Shown one piece after another: positions 25,521 through 33,676 of a DNA stretch of 35,620 nt. Origin of the DNA: JADLEX01 sp964586775 (GTDB lineage: Bacteria; Lernaellota; Lernaellaia; JACKCT01); the NCBI GenBank assembly GCA_964586775.1, contig CAZPJD010000070.1:1-35620 (forward strand). Direction: 5' to 3'. Both the position numbers and the translations under genes were made by a program. The notes under the pieces were generated by a model that was not told where the DNA came from, did not search any database, and saw only the letters and a list, made by a program, of their open reading frames with translations. The first letter of the stretch is position 1. Each line of letters opens with the position of its first letter.

Positions 25521-26639
25521 ATGATGTTTGAGATGAATTTCGCGAAGCATGCGATGTGGCGATTGGTCTGGGTTGCGGCGCTCCTCGGCGTGCTGCTGGC
25601 GGGCTGCGGCGACGATGACGACGACGACTCCGGCACCGGAGACGACGACGGCGCGGACGACGACGATGATGACGATACCGGCGACGACGATTCGGCGGAC
25701 GACGATACGATCGACGATGACGCCGATGACGATACCGGCGACGACGACACGGCGGATGACGATACGACGGACGATGACACGACGGACGACGATACGGCGG
25801 ATGACGATACGACGGACGACGACACCGGCGACGACGACACGCAGGTCGCGTGCGAGGATCTCATCACGCCCGAGCTCATCGAACCAGAAGTGGAGGAGAT
25901 TCCCGCCGGCACGTTCACGCAGGGCAGCCCCGAGGAGGAACTGGGCCACTCGATCCTGGAAGAGCAGCGTGAGGTGACCATCTCCAAGGCGTTTTACATG
26001 ATGAAATACGAGGTCACGCAGTCTCTGTGGCTCGCCGTGATGGGCGAGATCAACCCCTATCAGGTGGAGTGCGGCGACAACTACCCCGTCAGCGTGGTGA
26101 CGTGGATGGACGCGGTCGAATTCGCGAATCTGCTGTCGGTCGAGTACGGCTACACCGAGTGCTACGAGATCGGCGAAACGAGCGCGACGTGGGATCAGGA
26201 CTGCACGGGCTTTCGCCTACCGACCGAGGCCGAGTGGGAGTACGCGGCGCGCGCGGGCACCGATACCGCCTTCTATAATGGCGACATCGTGGACCCCGGC
26301 TGCGCCGACGAGGGGCTGCTCGACATCGCGTGGTACTGCGGCGCGGGATACGCGGCGCACGAGGTTGGCCAGAAAGACGCCAACGCGTGGGGCCTGCACG
26401 ACATGCTCGGAAACGTGTGGGAGTGGACCTTCGACGGCTACGATGCCGAGCCTTACAGCTACGATCCCGCCGGCCCCGTGACCGACCCCGTCGCGCCCGG
26501 AACGCTCGCGCGCATCTATCGCGGCGGATCGATGTATGCTTACGCGGCCAACTGTCGCGCGGCATATCGGCGGCTCGCGCTCTCGACGTACATGGACGAG
26601 GACAACGGCGTGCGCCTTGCGCGCAACAAGCCGGACTGA
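25521..26639 (+). CDS. Lipoprotein with second FGE/sulfatase-modifying-factor-like domain
   Basis: 372 residues. Lipobox VLLAGC (C29) and an Asp linker to ~residue 104 built of DDDTx pentads, the longest such linker in the window. The FGE-like domain (residues ~115-372) has EIPAGTFTQGSPEEE, MMKYEVTQSLWLAVMG, FRLPTEAEWEYAARAG, DMLGNVWEWTFDGY and YRGGSMYAY. One Cys remains in the catalytic segment (AANCRAAYRR); the partner Cys of true formylglycine-generating enzymes is absent. It is related to 18550-19671 but diverged. ATGs at 25524, 25533 and 25551 are alternatives. It ends 22 bp from the convergent membrane protein gene, with no clear terminator. Confidence 0.87.
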   Translation: MMFEMNFAKHAMWRLVWVAALLGVLLAGCGDDDDDDSGTGDDDGADDDDDDDTGDDDSADDDTIDDDADDDTGDDDTADDDTTDDDTTDDDTADDDTTDDDTGDDDTQVACEDLITPELIEPEVEEIPAGTFTQGSPEEELGHSILEEQREVTISKAFYMMKYEVTQSLWLAVMGEINPYQVECGDNYPVSVVTWMDAVEFANLLSVEYGYTECYEIGETSATWDQDCTGFRLPTEAEWEYAARAGTDTAFYNGDIVDPGCADEGLLDIAWYCGAGYAAHEVGQKDANAWGLHDMLGNVWEWTFDGYDAEPYSYDPAGPVTDPVAPGTLARIYRGGSMYAYAANCRAAYRRLALSTYMDEDNGVRLARNKPD

Positions 26640-26661
26640 GGGATCGTTCCCCCGACCGCGC

Positions 26662-28965
26662 TTATCCTCTGCCGCGCCCGGCCAGGGCGAATACGCCGAG
26701 CAGGAGCGTCAGCGCGGCGTAGCCGATGACCGCCTGATACACGAGGCTCGCGTAGCCGATGTTGATGACGAGGGTCATGGCCCAGGTCGCCCCCGCCACC
26801 GACGAGAGCGTGGACAGGCCGTAGGTGACGGGCACCGCGTCGGCGCGGCCGGTGCGCGTCAGCTCGGTGACGACGTGCGGGTAAAAAAGCCCGAGCCCCG
26901 CGCCGACCGGCGCGAGAGCGAGCGCGGTGAGCAGGATCTTGAGCGGCAGCGGCATGCCGAGCCGCGCGTCGATCATCGCCTCCATCGCGTACAGTCCCGC
27001 GAAACTGATCCCCGCCATGACGAGGGGCATGACCTTCATCGGCAGCTTTGTACCGTATCGTCCGTAAAGCGTGGCCCCCGCGGCGTTGGTGAGCAGGAAG
27101 AGGCTGAGCAGCAGCGCCATGCTGTAGAGCGGGTTTTCCAGGAACAGATCGAGTTTACCGAGCAGCGCGATCTCGACGAGCATGTAGCAAAAGCCCGTGA
27201 TGACCAGATAGAGCATCAGCGGCGCGGGCGGCATGGGCGCGCGCTTGAGGTACAGCGCGATCACGATGGCCACGAGTACCGCGCAAACGATCACGAGCGT
27301 GACGATCTTGATCCAGTTGCGATAAAACGCGCGGCTGTCGAGCTGCTTCTTGCTCGGAAACAGCGTGAATTTGTCGAAGTCGAGCTTCTCGATGTACGGG
27401 CGGTCGTCGGTGACGACGCTCGCCTTGGCGGGAATCGGGCTTTCGAGCCGCCGGCCCGCCTTGCCCGCGCGGTTTTTCACCCCCGGCGCATAGAGCAGGC
27501 TCTTGCCGTAGTACTCCTTCATGCCCGCGACCTCTTCGGGCGTGAACGGCGTCTTGGAGACGATCATGTCGAGGCACTTTCCGCCGCTGAACTTGACGAT
27601 CATCGAGCGTTCTTCGAGGCTGCCGATGCCGCGCTCGGCGAAGAGCACCTTGAAGATGTCGACGAGGTGCTCGAGGGGCTGGCAACGGTAGACCATGATC
27701 GCGTCGTCGCGCATATGGTCGAGGTAGGACGCCATCGCCTCGTAGGTGTCGAGGTACTTGCGGCTGTGGCCCGACTTGTACTGCGACGTCGCCGCGTTGT
27801 TCGCCACGTAGATCACGTCGAATTGCGAGGGGTGCGTGTCGAGGTAGCGACGACCTTCCATGACCACCATGTCCACGTTGGGCCGATCGTAAAACTCCTG
27901 TATGCGGAAATCGGCCAACTCCGGCGTTTCGACCGCGAACTTCGTGACGAGCGGGTTGATCTCGACGCCGACGATGCTCTTTTGGCCCATGCCGCGCTCG
28001 TTGAACTCGATCATCTGCGCGCCGCACCCCGCGAACATGACGAGGATGTCGTCCGCCGCGCGGCCAATTTTTTCGGGAATCAGTACGTTTTTCATCACAT
28101 TGCGCTCGCCGGCCTCGGGGTCGTATTGGCGGACGATGACGTTGCTCTCGGCGTTGTCGTGAATGATCTTGTATTCCGCGTCCGAGCCGTTGCCCACGCG
28201 CAGCAGCGAAACGCGCGAATACGCGTTCCAGCGGTGCGCGATCTCGGTCACCGCGGCGTCGGCTGTTTTCCCGATCGCCCGCGTGAGGTCGTAGCGACCC
28301 TCGAGCCACACCAGGCTCGGCCACACGAGCGCGCTCGCCAGCAGCAGCGCGGCGATCGTGCGTACCCTTGCCCCTCGCGTGGCGATGGCGACCAGCGCCG
28401 TGAGCGCGAACAGCCCCGCCGCGATGATGTGCGGCAGATCGATGACGTGGATCGCGAGCGGCGTAACGAAACACGCCGCCGCCGCGCCGGCCAGATCGAT
28501 GCCGTAAAGCCGCCCGATGATCGCGCGGTTGCGCGCATAGAGCGTGGTCAGGATCTTGCCGACGAAAAAGAAGGGCGGCAGGAACATGCCGACGAAGATC
28601 AGGGTCTTGGCGACCTGCGTCGCACTGGCGAGGTTGCCCCGATAGGTGATGGGGAAGAGGCTCGAATAGATCGCGAACGCGCCGACGAACGCGGCGGCGG
28701 CGACGGCCGCGAGGGCGACCAGGTCGCGGCGGATGTCGATGTCCTCGGGCTTCGTCTTGCCGAGGTGTACGCGCAGGCTGCCGACCGCGAGGCCGAAGAG
28801 CGTGAGCGGAATCGCGATGAAGCTGTTCGCGTAGTTCAGGTAGAACACCGACATGCGCGAGAGCAACAGCTCGAACAGCAGCGTCGTGAACGACAAAATG
28901 AAAACAACGAGCAGCGTGCGGCGGGGCGAGTCGTCCGCGGACTCGGCGTGGGGATCGGCGGTCAT
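26662..28965 (-). CDS. Polytopic membrane protein with spermidine-synthase-like domain
   Basis: 767 residues. An N-terminal membrane block (LLVVFILSFTTLLFELLLSRM, then several more helices to ~residue 220), a central soluble Rossmann domain (ILVMFAGCGAQMIEFNERGMG, IVGVEINPLV, DMVVMEGRRYLDTHPSQFDVIYV) and a C-terminal membrane block of about six or seven helices. This matches fused MFS-like/spermidine-synthase-like proteins common in environmental bacteria. The GCGAQ loop and the acidic EIN after the second strand suit SAM or decarboxy-SAM binding, but the reaction is unproven. It appears monocistronic and is divergent from the C45 hydrolase gene. Confidence 0.85.
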   Translation of the reverse strand: MTADPHAESADDSPRRTLLVVFILSFTTLLFELLLSRMSVFYLNYANSFIAIPLTLFGLAVGSLRVHLGKTKPEDIDIRRDLVALAAVAAAAFVGAFAIYSSLFPITYRGNLASATQVAKTLIFVGMFLPPFFFVGKILTTLYARNRAIIGRLYGIDLAGAAAACFVTPLAIHVIDLPHIIAAGLFALTALVAIATRGARVRTIAALLLASALVWPSLVWLEGRYDLTRAIGKTADAAVTEIAHRWNAYSRVSLLRVGNGSDAEYKIIHDNAESNVIVRQYDPEAGERNVMKNVLIPEKIGRAADDILVMFAGCGAQMIEFNERGMGQKSIVGVEINPLVTKFAVETPELADFRIQEFYDRPNVDMVVMEGRRYLDTHPSQFDVIYVANNAATSQYKSGHSRKYLDTYEAMASYLDHMRDDAIMVYRCQPLEHLVDIFKVLFAERGIGSLEERSMIVKFSGGKCLDMIVSKTPFTPEEVAGMKEYYGKSLLYAPGVKNRAGKAGRRLESPIPAKASVVTDDRPYIEKLDFDKFTLFPSKKQLDSRAFYRNWIKIVTLVIVCAVLVAIVIALYLKRAPMPPAPLMLYLVITGFCYMLVEIALLGKLDLFLENPLYSMALLLSLFLLTNAAGATLYGRYGTKLPMKVMPLVMAGISFAGLYAMEAMIDARLGMPLPLKILLTALALAPVGAGLGLFYPHVVTELTRTGRADAVPVTYGLSTLSSVAGATWAMTLVINIGYASLVYQAVIGYAALTLLLGVFALAGRGRG

Positions 28966-29107
28966 GCGGTCCTCGAAAAATGGGGCGTTCGCTCGAAACG
29001 GCGCGGGAGACTAATCCCGCGCGCGCGAAATGCAATACCGCCCACAATGTAACCGACGGTTTCGCCGCGAAAATTCGTCGCTCCCGAGGCAAAGCAACGC
29101 ATCATTC

Positions 29108-29136
29108 TTGACGCGCGTCATCGTCTATTGGACAAT
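29108..29136 (+). promoter_or_regulatory. Probable sigma-70-type promoter of the C45 hydrolase gene
   Basis: TTGACG (29108-29113) and GACAAT (29131-29136) with a 17-bp spacer, in the 218-bp divergent gap before the ATG at 29184. Five and four bases of six match consensus. GAGGTGA lies just before the ATG. Confidence 0.5.
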
Positions 29137-29183
29137 ATTTCGCTTATTCCATGGGTGGATAACGGGCTCGACCGAGGTGACGC

Positions 29184-30575
29184 ATGCGCGCGTTCGTACC
29201 GGCGATGAAGACGGCGTTGTTGGCGGCGATGCTGGTGGCGACGGCGCTCCTCGTCGCGGCGTGCGAGACGGGCGACGACGCGTGGCCGACCGAGCCGACC
29301 GATCTGAATCCCCCCGCCGACGAGCGCGAAGACGACGCGGCCGCGATCGCGGATGACGACGACCCGTCGCCCAACCTCGACCAGTGGCCGAACTGCACGC
29401 TCGTCGCGCGAAGTGGCGAGGGCTACTTGGAAATGTGCAACGGCGTGCGCGTGCTGCACGTGTCGGGCTCGCCCTACGAGATGGGCTACCAGATGGGCGA
29501 GCTTTTGCGCGAGCCCGTAACCGAGATCATCCACCTCGTGCGCAACTACATCGACCCGTGGGGCGCGGTGTGGCGGCTGCTGCAAAACGTGCCGGTCAAT
29601 CTGGAGCCGAGCATCCGGCCCGAGTTCGCCGAGGAGATGCGCGGGTTGGTGGACGGCCTGAACAACGACGTGACGTATGAAGAGATCGTCGCGGGCAACT
29701 GCCTGGGTGACATCTTCGGCGCGATCCGCGCGTTCATGGACAACTACCTCGACGTGGAGTTCTGCTCGCTCACCGCGTCGTGGGGCGACGCCACCGCCGA
29801 CGGCGAACTGATCGCCACGCGCAACTTCGACTACATGAACCTCTTTTCCCGCTTCAACTACGTCGCCATCGTCAACCCCGACGAGGGCCACGCCTTTGTC
29901 CACACCGGCATCACGGGCCTCATCGGCACGCACGTCGGCATGAGCGACATCGGCCTCACCGGCGCGCTGGCCTACAACTCGTCGTACGACTCCGACATGC
30001 GCGGCGTGCCCATGCTCCTGCTGCTGCGCGAGGCGATCCAGTATAGCGACAGCGTCGAGGACGCGCTGGATGTCATCCGCGCCAACGACCGCACCATGGG
30101 CCTCAACTACATGTTCACCGATGGCTTCACGAAGCAGGCCGAGGTGATCGAGGTGTCGGGCGGCAAGAGCGCGCTGCGCACCGGCGACACGGGCGATTTC
30201 GTCATTGCGACCAACCACTACGTCGCGCCCGAGATGATCGCCGAGCAAAAGGGCTACGAGCCCGAACACACCACGCAGTGCCGCTACCACCGGCTCAACC
30301 AGCTTTTTGAGCAGCACTACGGCGAAATCGACCTCGCGCTCGCGGGCCAGATCGTGCGCGACCACTTCGACCCGACGATCAACGCCATCCGCCCGTGGCG
30401 CACCACCGTCTGCCGCCACGACGACCTGGAATACACCCCCGGCACGATCATGGCCGACTTCGTCTCGACGACGACGCCGTCCGTCATCATGAAGCCCGTC
30501 GACGGCGAATACTGCACCACCGTCACGCGCCACGCGTGTGAAATGCCGTACCTGTGCCTGCATCCATTTAATTAG
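29184..30575 (+). CDS. Lipoprotein C45-type Ntn-hydrolase (acyl-CoA:6-APA acyltransferase-like)
   Basis: 463 residues. Lipobox LLVAAC (C27) is followed by a short acidic/Pro linker. The C45 signature is present: HVSGSPYEMGYQMGELLRE near residue 90, then FCSLTASWGDATADGELIATRNFDY, where C194 would become the N-terminal nucleophile after autocleavage and R213, N214 and D216 are the conserved RNxD. The family hydrolyses or transfers acyl amides; the physiological substrate is unknown. An exported, lipid-anchored form that also self-cleaves would release most of the chain unless a disulfide holds it. The stop codon TAG lies inside the repeat beginning at 30571, so the present C-terminus is partly repeat-derived. 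Confidence 0.87.
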   Translation: MRAFVPAMKTALLAAMLVATALLVAACETGDDAWPTEPTDLNPPADEREDDAAAIADDDDPSPNLDQWPNCTLVARSGEGYLEMCNGVRVLHVSGSPYEMGYQMGELLREPVTEIIHLVRNYIDPWGAVWRLLQNVPVNLEPSIRPEFAEEMRGLVDGLNNDVTYEEIVAGNCLGDIFGAIRAFMDNYLDVEFCSLTASWGDATADGELIATRNFDYMNLFSRFNYVAIVNPDEGHAFVHTGITGLIGTHVGMSDIGLTGALAYNSSYDSDMRGVPMLLLLREAIQYSDSVEDALDVIRANDRTMGLNYMFTDGFTKQAEVIEVSGGKSALRTGDTGDFVIATNHYVAPEMIAEQKGYEPEHTTQCRYHRLNQLFEQHYGEIDLALAGQIVRDHFDPTINAIRPWRTTVCRHDDLEYTPGTIMADFVSTTTPSVIMKPVDGEYCTTVTRHACEMPYLCLHPFN

Positions 30576-30710
30576 GGACAGTCACCTATTTTTTATTAGG
30601 GACAGTCACTTGTTTTCGCGCCTGATTCGGCCCGGATGTTGACGGCGCGCCGAATTGTCCGTTGAGTATCAGCTGACGCCGCCGGAAAAAACCGGTGACT
30701 GTCCCTCATT
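30571..30710. repeat. REP-like element: two direct copies and one inverted copy of ATTAGGGACAGTCAC
   Basis: ATTAGGGACAGTCAC occurs at 30571-30585 and again at 30595-30609, each followed by a T-rich stretch. An inverted copy GGTGACTGTCCCT is at 30694-30706. The first copy and the inverted copy share 13 exact bases. The layout (~140 bp bounded by inverted termini) resembles REPIN or MITE units often mobilised by REP-associated tyrosine transposases; no transposase gene is in the window. The element supplies the stop of the C45 gene and abuts the ribosome-binding site of cinA. Confidence 0.75.
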
Positions 30711-30717
30711 AGGAATC

Positions 30718-31974
30718 ATGCACCGCCGCGAATTCGAAATCGTCGCCACCGGCGAGGAGCTGCTGCTCGGCATGACCACCGACAGCAACTCGACGTTCAT
30801 CGCCCAGCGCGCCGCCTCGGTCGGCTGGTCGCTCGCGCGCATCACCGTCGTGGGCGACGCCGAGGACCGCATCGCCGACGCCCTGCGCGAGGCCCTCGCG
30901 CGACGCAAGATCGTCGTCGTCACCGGCGGCCTCGGCCCCACCGAGGACGACCGCACCCGCTACGCCGCCGCCCGCGTCTTCGAGCGCCCCATCGTCACCA
31001 GCAATCCGTCGCTCGAGCGCCTGCGCGAGTTCTGGACCCGCCGCGGCCGCCCCATGCCCGAATCGAACGTGCGTCAGGCGCAGTTCCCCGAGGGCGCGCA
31101 GATCTGGCCCAACCCCGTCGGCACCGCGGACGGCTTCCGCTGCTCGGACCCCGAACGCGGCGAGGCCGTGTTCGTGCCCGGCGTGCCGCGCGAGGCCCGC
31201 GAACTGTGCGAGCGCTACATCCTGCCCTGGCTCGCGGGCATGGCAGACGGCACGCACGTCGCGCAGCACCAGGTGCGTCTGTTCGGTCTCGCCGAATCCG
31301 AAATCGCGCAGACGCTGGGCGACTGGCCGCCGCCGGACAGCGGCGTCATGCTCATCTACGGCCCCGAGTTTCCCGAGATCAAACTCACCCTCGCGGCGTC
31401 GGCCCCGTCCGCCGATATCGCGCAGGCCCGCGTGGCCGAGGCGCGCGACGCGCTTCGCGCCCAGCTCGGCCCGCACATCTTCAGCGAAGACGGTCGCGAC
31501 CTGCCCGCCACCGTCGCCCACTGGCTCACGCAGTCCCGCCGCACGCTGGCGCTGGCCGAAAGCTGCACGGGCGGCCTGATCGCCAAGCTGCTCACCGATG
31601 TGCCCGGCGCGTCGGCGTTTTTACGCGAGGGGTGCGTGACGTATTCCAACGAATCGAAAATCGCGCGGCTCGGCGTGCGGCCCGAAACGATCGCGACGCA
31701 CGGCGCGGTGTCGGCCGCGTGCGCGATGGAGATGGCCGAGGGCGCGCTGCGCACATCGGGCGCGGACCTCGCCCTCGCCGTCACGGGCGTCGCGGGGCCC
31801 GACGGCGGCACGGTGGACAAGCCCGTGGGCACCATCCACGTGGCCCTCGCCGAAACCGGCCGCGACACGCAGCACGCGCACCAGGTCTTCCGCGCGGGCC
31901 GCGACTGGGTCCGCCGCTTGACGGCGCACTACGCGCTGAACATGCTGCGGCGGCGCGTGATTGAGCTGGGGTAG
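30718..31974 (+). CDS. cinA: CinA family protein (nicotinamide-nucleotide amidohydrolase type)
   Basis: 418 residues from the ATG at 30718, with AGGA 5 bp upstream; the frame is open into the repeat but not credibly coding there. The N-terminal COG1058/MoCF-like domain has EIVATGEELLLGMTTDSNS, VVVTGGLGPTEDDRTR and VFVPGVPREA. The C-terminal CinA amidase domain (~residue 260 onward) has LALAESCTGGLIAKLLTDVPG, CVTYSNESKIARLGV and AVTGVAGPDGGTVDKPVG. The known activity is deamidation of NMN to NaMN in NAD salvage, with an ADP-ribose pyrophosphatase-type N-domain. The length is normal. A diverged relic of its last 78 bp lies at 33218-33295. Confidence 0.95.
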   Translation: MHRREFEIVATGEELLLGMTTDSNSTFIAQRAASVGWSLARITVVGDAEDRIADALREALARRKIVVVTGGLGPTEDDRTRYAAARVFERPIVTSNPSLERLREFWTRRGRPMPESNVRQAQFPEGAQIWPNPVGTADGFRCSDPERGEAVFVPGVPREARELCERYILPWLAGMADGTHVAQHQVRLFGLAESEIAQTLGDWPPPDSGVMLIYGPEFPEIKLTLAASAPSADIAQARVAEARDALRAQLGPHIFSEDGRDLPATVAHWLTQSRRTLALAESCTGGLIAKLLTDVPGASAFLREGCVTYSNESKIARLGVRPETIATHGAVSAACAMEMAEGALRTSGADLALAVTGVAGPDGGTVDKPVGTIHVALAETGRDTQHAHQVFRAGRDWVRRLTAHYALNMLRRRVIELG

Positions 31975-32004
31975 AAGCGGTGGGGATTTGCGCGCGGTAT
32001 CGTT

Positions 32005-32072
32005 GACCAACGACCAACGACCAACGACCAACGACCAACGACCAACGACCAACGACCAACGACCAACGACCA
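32005..32072 (+). repeat. Heptanucleotide microsatellite (GACCAAC)n
   Basis: Nine perfect tandem copies of GACCAAC from 32005 to 32067, then a partial tenth (GACCA). It is intergenic, 31 bp after the cinA stop. A 7-bp unit does not keep frame, so it is not a coding repeat. Such arrays expand and contract by slippage. Confidence 0.95.
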
Positions 32073-32074
32073 CT

Positions 32075-32113
32075 CTCGAGCGCGAGAAGCGCGCGGAGCG
32101 GAGGGATCCCTTT
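32075..32113 (+). repeat. Intergenic repeat of the AGCGGAG..GGATCCCTTT type, copy 1
   Basis: The stretch has GAAGCGCGCGGAGCGGAGGGA followed by TCCCTTT. It resembles a short repeat widely scattered in environmental bacterial genomes, and is similar in layout to the segment at 33321-33360 (AGCGAAGCAGAGCAGAGAAA then CCCCTT). Directly follows the microsatellite. Confidence 0.45.
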
Positions 32114-32208
32114 GCGTGTGGAATAGGAAGGGATTTCTCGGTAAAAGTTCGTCACAGCTTCGCAACCGAGACGGCAGGGAATCACCCTTCAGCCAAGGAG
32201 ATCATTCC

Positions 32209-33174
32209 ATGACAAATGCGATGAGCACACTCGGGAGCAGCACGCTTCGCGTTGGCCGGGTCGGCCTGGGCTGCATGGGGATGTCGGATTTTTACAGCGG
32301 AGCGCTGGACGAGGCGGGGCACATCCGGACCCTGCACGCGGCCGTCGACCTGGGCATCAACTTCTTCGACACCGCCGACATGTACGGCGTCGGGCGCAAT
32401 GAGGAACTGCTCTGCAAAGCCTTCTCGGATCGCCGGGACAAGGTGACCGTGGCGACGAAGTTCGGTGTTCGGCGGGGACCGAACGGGGAATGGCTGGGGA
32501 TCAGCGGCCGGCCCGAGTACGTGAAGGAAGCCTGCGAGAAAAGCCTGAAGCGTCTCGGCGTAGAGGCCATCGACCTTTATTACCAACACCGTCCGGACCC
32601 GAACGTTCCCGTGGAGGAAAGCGTCGGCGCGATGAAGGAACTGGTGGACGAGGGCAAAGTGCGCTTCATCGGCGTGAGTGAATTCTCCGCCGAGCAGATC
32701 CGCGCCGCGCACGCCGTTCATCCCATCGCCGCGTTGCAGACCGAATACTCGCTCTGGACGCGCATGGTGGAAGAGGACGGAGTTCTGGACACCTGCCGCG
32801 ACCTGGGCATCGCCTTCGTCGCCTATTCACCGCTGGGCCGCGGTTTTCTCACGGGCGCGATTCCCAACCGGGAGGCCCTCGCCGCCGACGACTGGAGACG
32901 CGAAAATCCGCGTTTCAGCGACGAGGCGCTCGCGGCGAATGCGTGTTTCGTGGAATTGATCCGGGACATCGCCGCGCAAAAAGGCGCGACCCCGGCGCAG
33001 GTGGCATTGGCCTGGGTGATGGCGCGAGGCGAAGACATCTTTACGATCCCCGGCACGCGCCGCATCGAACGCCTGCAAGAAAACCTCGGCGCGCTGAGCG
33101 TTCGATTCACCCCTGAAGAACTGGCTCAAATCCAAAGCCGGTTACCGCAAGAGACGGCCGGGTCGCGGTACTGA
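32209..33174 (+). CDS. Aldo/keto reductase
   Basis: 321 residues from the ATG at 32209, with AAGGAG 8 bp upstream. NADPH-dependent carbonyl reductase of the TIM-barrel AKR family. The catalytic tetrad is complete: D54 and Y59 in NFFDTADMYG, K84 in VATKFGVRRG, H127 in YYQHRPDPNV. GLGCMGMSDFYS and IPGTRRIERLQENLGAL (cofactor phosphate site) place it in the AKR13/YakC-like group. The substrate is unknown. It is framed by repeats and by the two copies of the cinA 3' end, suggesting insertion or rearrangement at this spot. Confidence 0.93.
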   Translation: MTNAMSTLGSSTLRVGRVGLGCMGMSDFYSGALDEAGHIRTLHAAVDLGINFFDTADMYGVGRNEELLCKAFSDRRDKVTVATKFGVRRGPNGEWLGISGRPEYVKEACEKSLKRLGVEAIDLYYQHRPDPNVPVEESVGAMKELVDEGKVRFIGVSEFSAEQIRAAHAVHPIAALQTEYSLWTRMVEEDGVLDTCRDLGIAFVAYSPLGRGFLTGAIPNREALAADDWRRENPRFSDEALAANACFVELIRDIAAQKGATPAQVALAWVMARGEDIFTIPGTRRIERLQENLGALSVRFTPEELAQIQSRLPQETAGSRY

Positions 33175-33217
33175 CCGCTACCGTTACCCGATCGCAAAGA
33201 CGATTCGTCCGCCGCAG

Positions 33218-33295
33218 GGCCGCGACGGGGTACGTCGTTCGACGGCGCACTACGCGCTGAACATGCTCAGGCGGCGGGTGATTGAGTAAGGGTAG
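33218..33295 (+). pseudogene. Relic of a second cinA 3' end
   Basis: 78 bp align without gaps to the last 78 bp of cinA (31897-31974), with 67 identical bases by my count. In the cinA frame it reads GRDGVRRSTAHYALNMLRRR then VIE and a stop, against GRDWVRRLTAHYALNMLRRR then VIELG. Six of the nine differing codons are synonymous, so the copy diverged as a functional coding sequence before losing the rest of the gene. Nothing upstream of 33218 matches. Confidence 0.75.
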
Positions 33296-33320
33296 GACGC
33301 GCGATTCGCACTTGGCGATC

Positions 33321-33360
33321 GTCATTTCGACCGTAGCGAAGCAGAGCAGAGAAACCCCTT
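33321..33360 (+). repeat. Intergenic repeat GTCATTTCGACCGTAGCGAAG type, copy 2
   Basis: Starts GTCATTTCGACCGTAGCGAA and ends near GAAACCCCTT. It matches from memory a repeat found between genes in many unrelated environmental bacteria (GTCATTTCGACC..AGCGAAG.GGAG..GAGAAA). No gene is visible in it. Confidence 0.55.
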
Positions 33361-33676
33361 CCACTCGCCCTCACCATCGTGTATTCTTGTTCCAACTCAG
33401 CAGCGGGCTCGGCGGTGAGCGAAGGCCGATTAAGAGCTAGGTGTCCTCGGAGGTGCCGTGCGTGTCCTGTAAACCATCAGACCGCAACTGCGTTAGACTG
33501 GCTGACAAAAGGGTTGTCGCCGGTTTCGCGAGTGAGGGTGCTATTGCATTAATAAATACGAGAGAACGCAGTGCGCTGCCGCGATTATGCGACGCTGCGG
33601 AGATTCCACAACTCAAACATGTTAGTATTCGCATTAAGGTTCTATATGCGCGGCATTAAGACGGAGGAGATAAGAG
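33361..33676. other. Gene-free stretch at the GC transition
   Basis: 316 bp in which base composition shifts from GC-rich to AT-richer (clear from about 33480). A GTG-started frame at 33441-33659 (72 codons) has no ribosome-binding site and no recognisable features, so I do not call it. GGAGGAG lies 8 bp before the ATG at 33677. A promoter for the next gene is expected here but I cannot place it. Confidence 0.4.

Noticed and set aside
26536..29052. 838-codon plus-strand frame
   Set aside because: Antisense to the spermidine-synthase-like membrane protein; its translation is Arg/Asp/His-rich with no domain, typical of high-GC shadow frames.
32005..32072. CRISPR array
   Set aside because: The units are 7 bp with no spacers and no cas gene; it is a microsatellite.
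33441..33659. 72-codon GTG-started frame before the AT-rich genes
   Set aside because: No ribosome-binding site, no recognisable features, and it lies in the repeat and transition zone.
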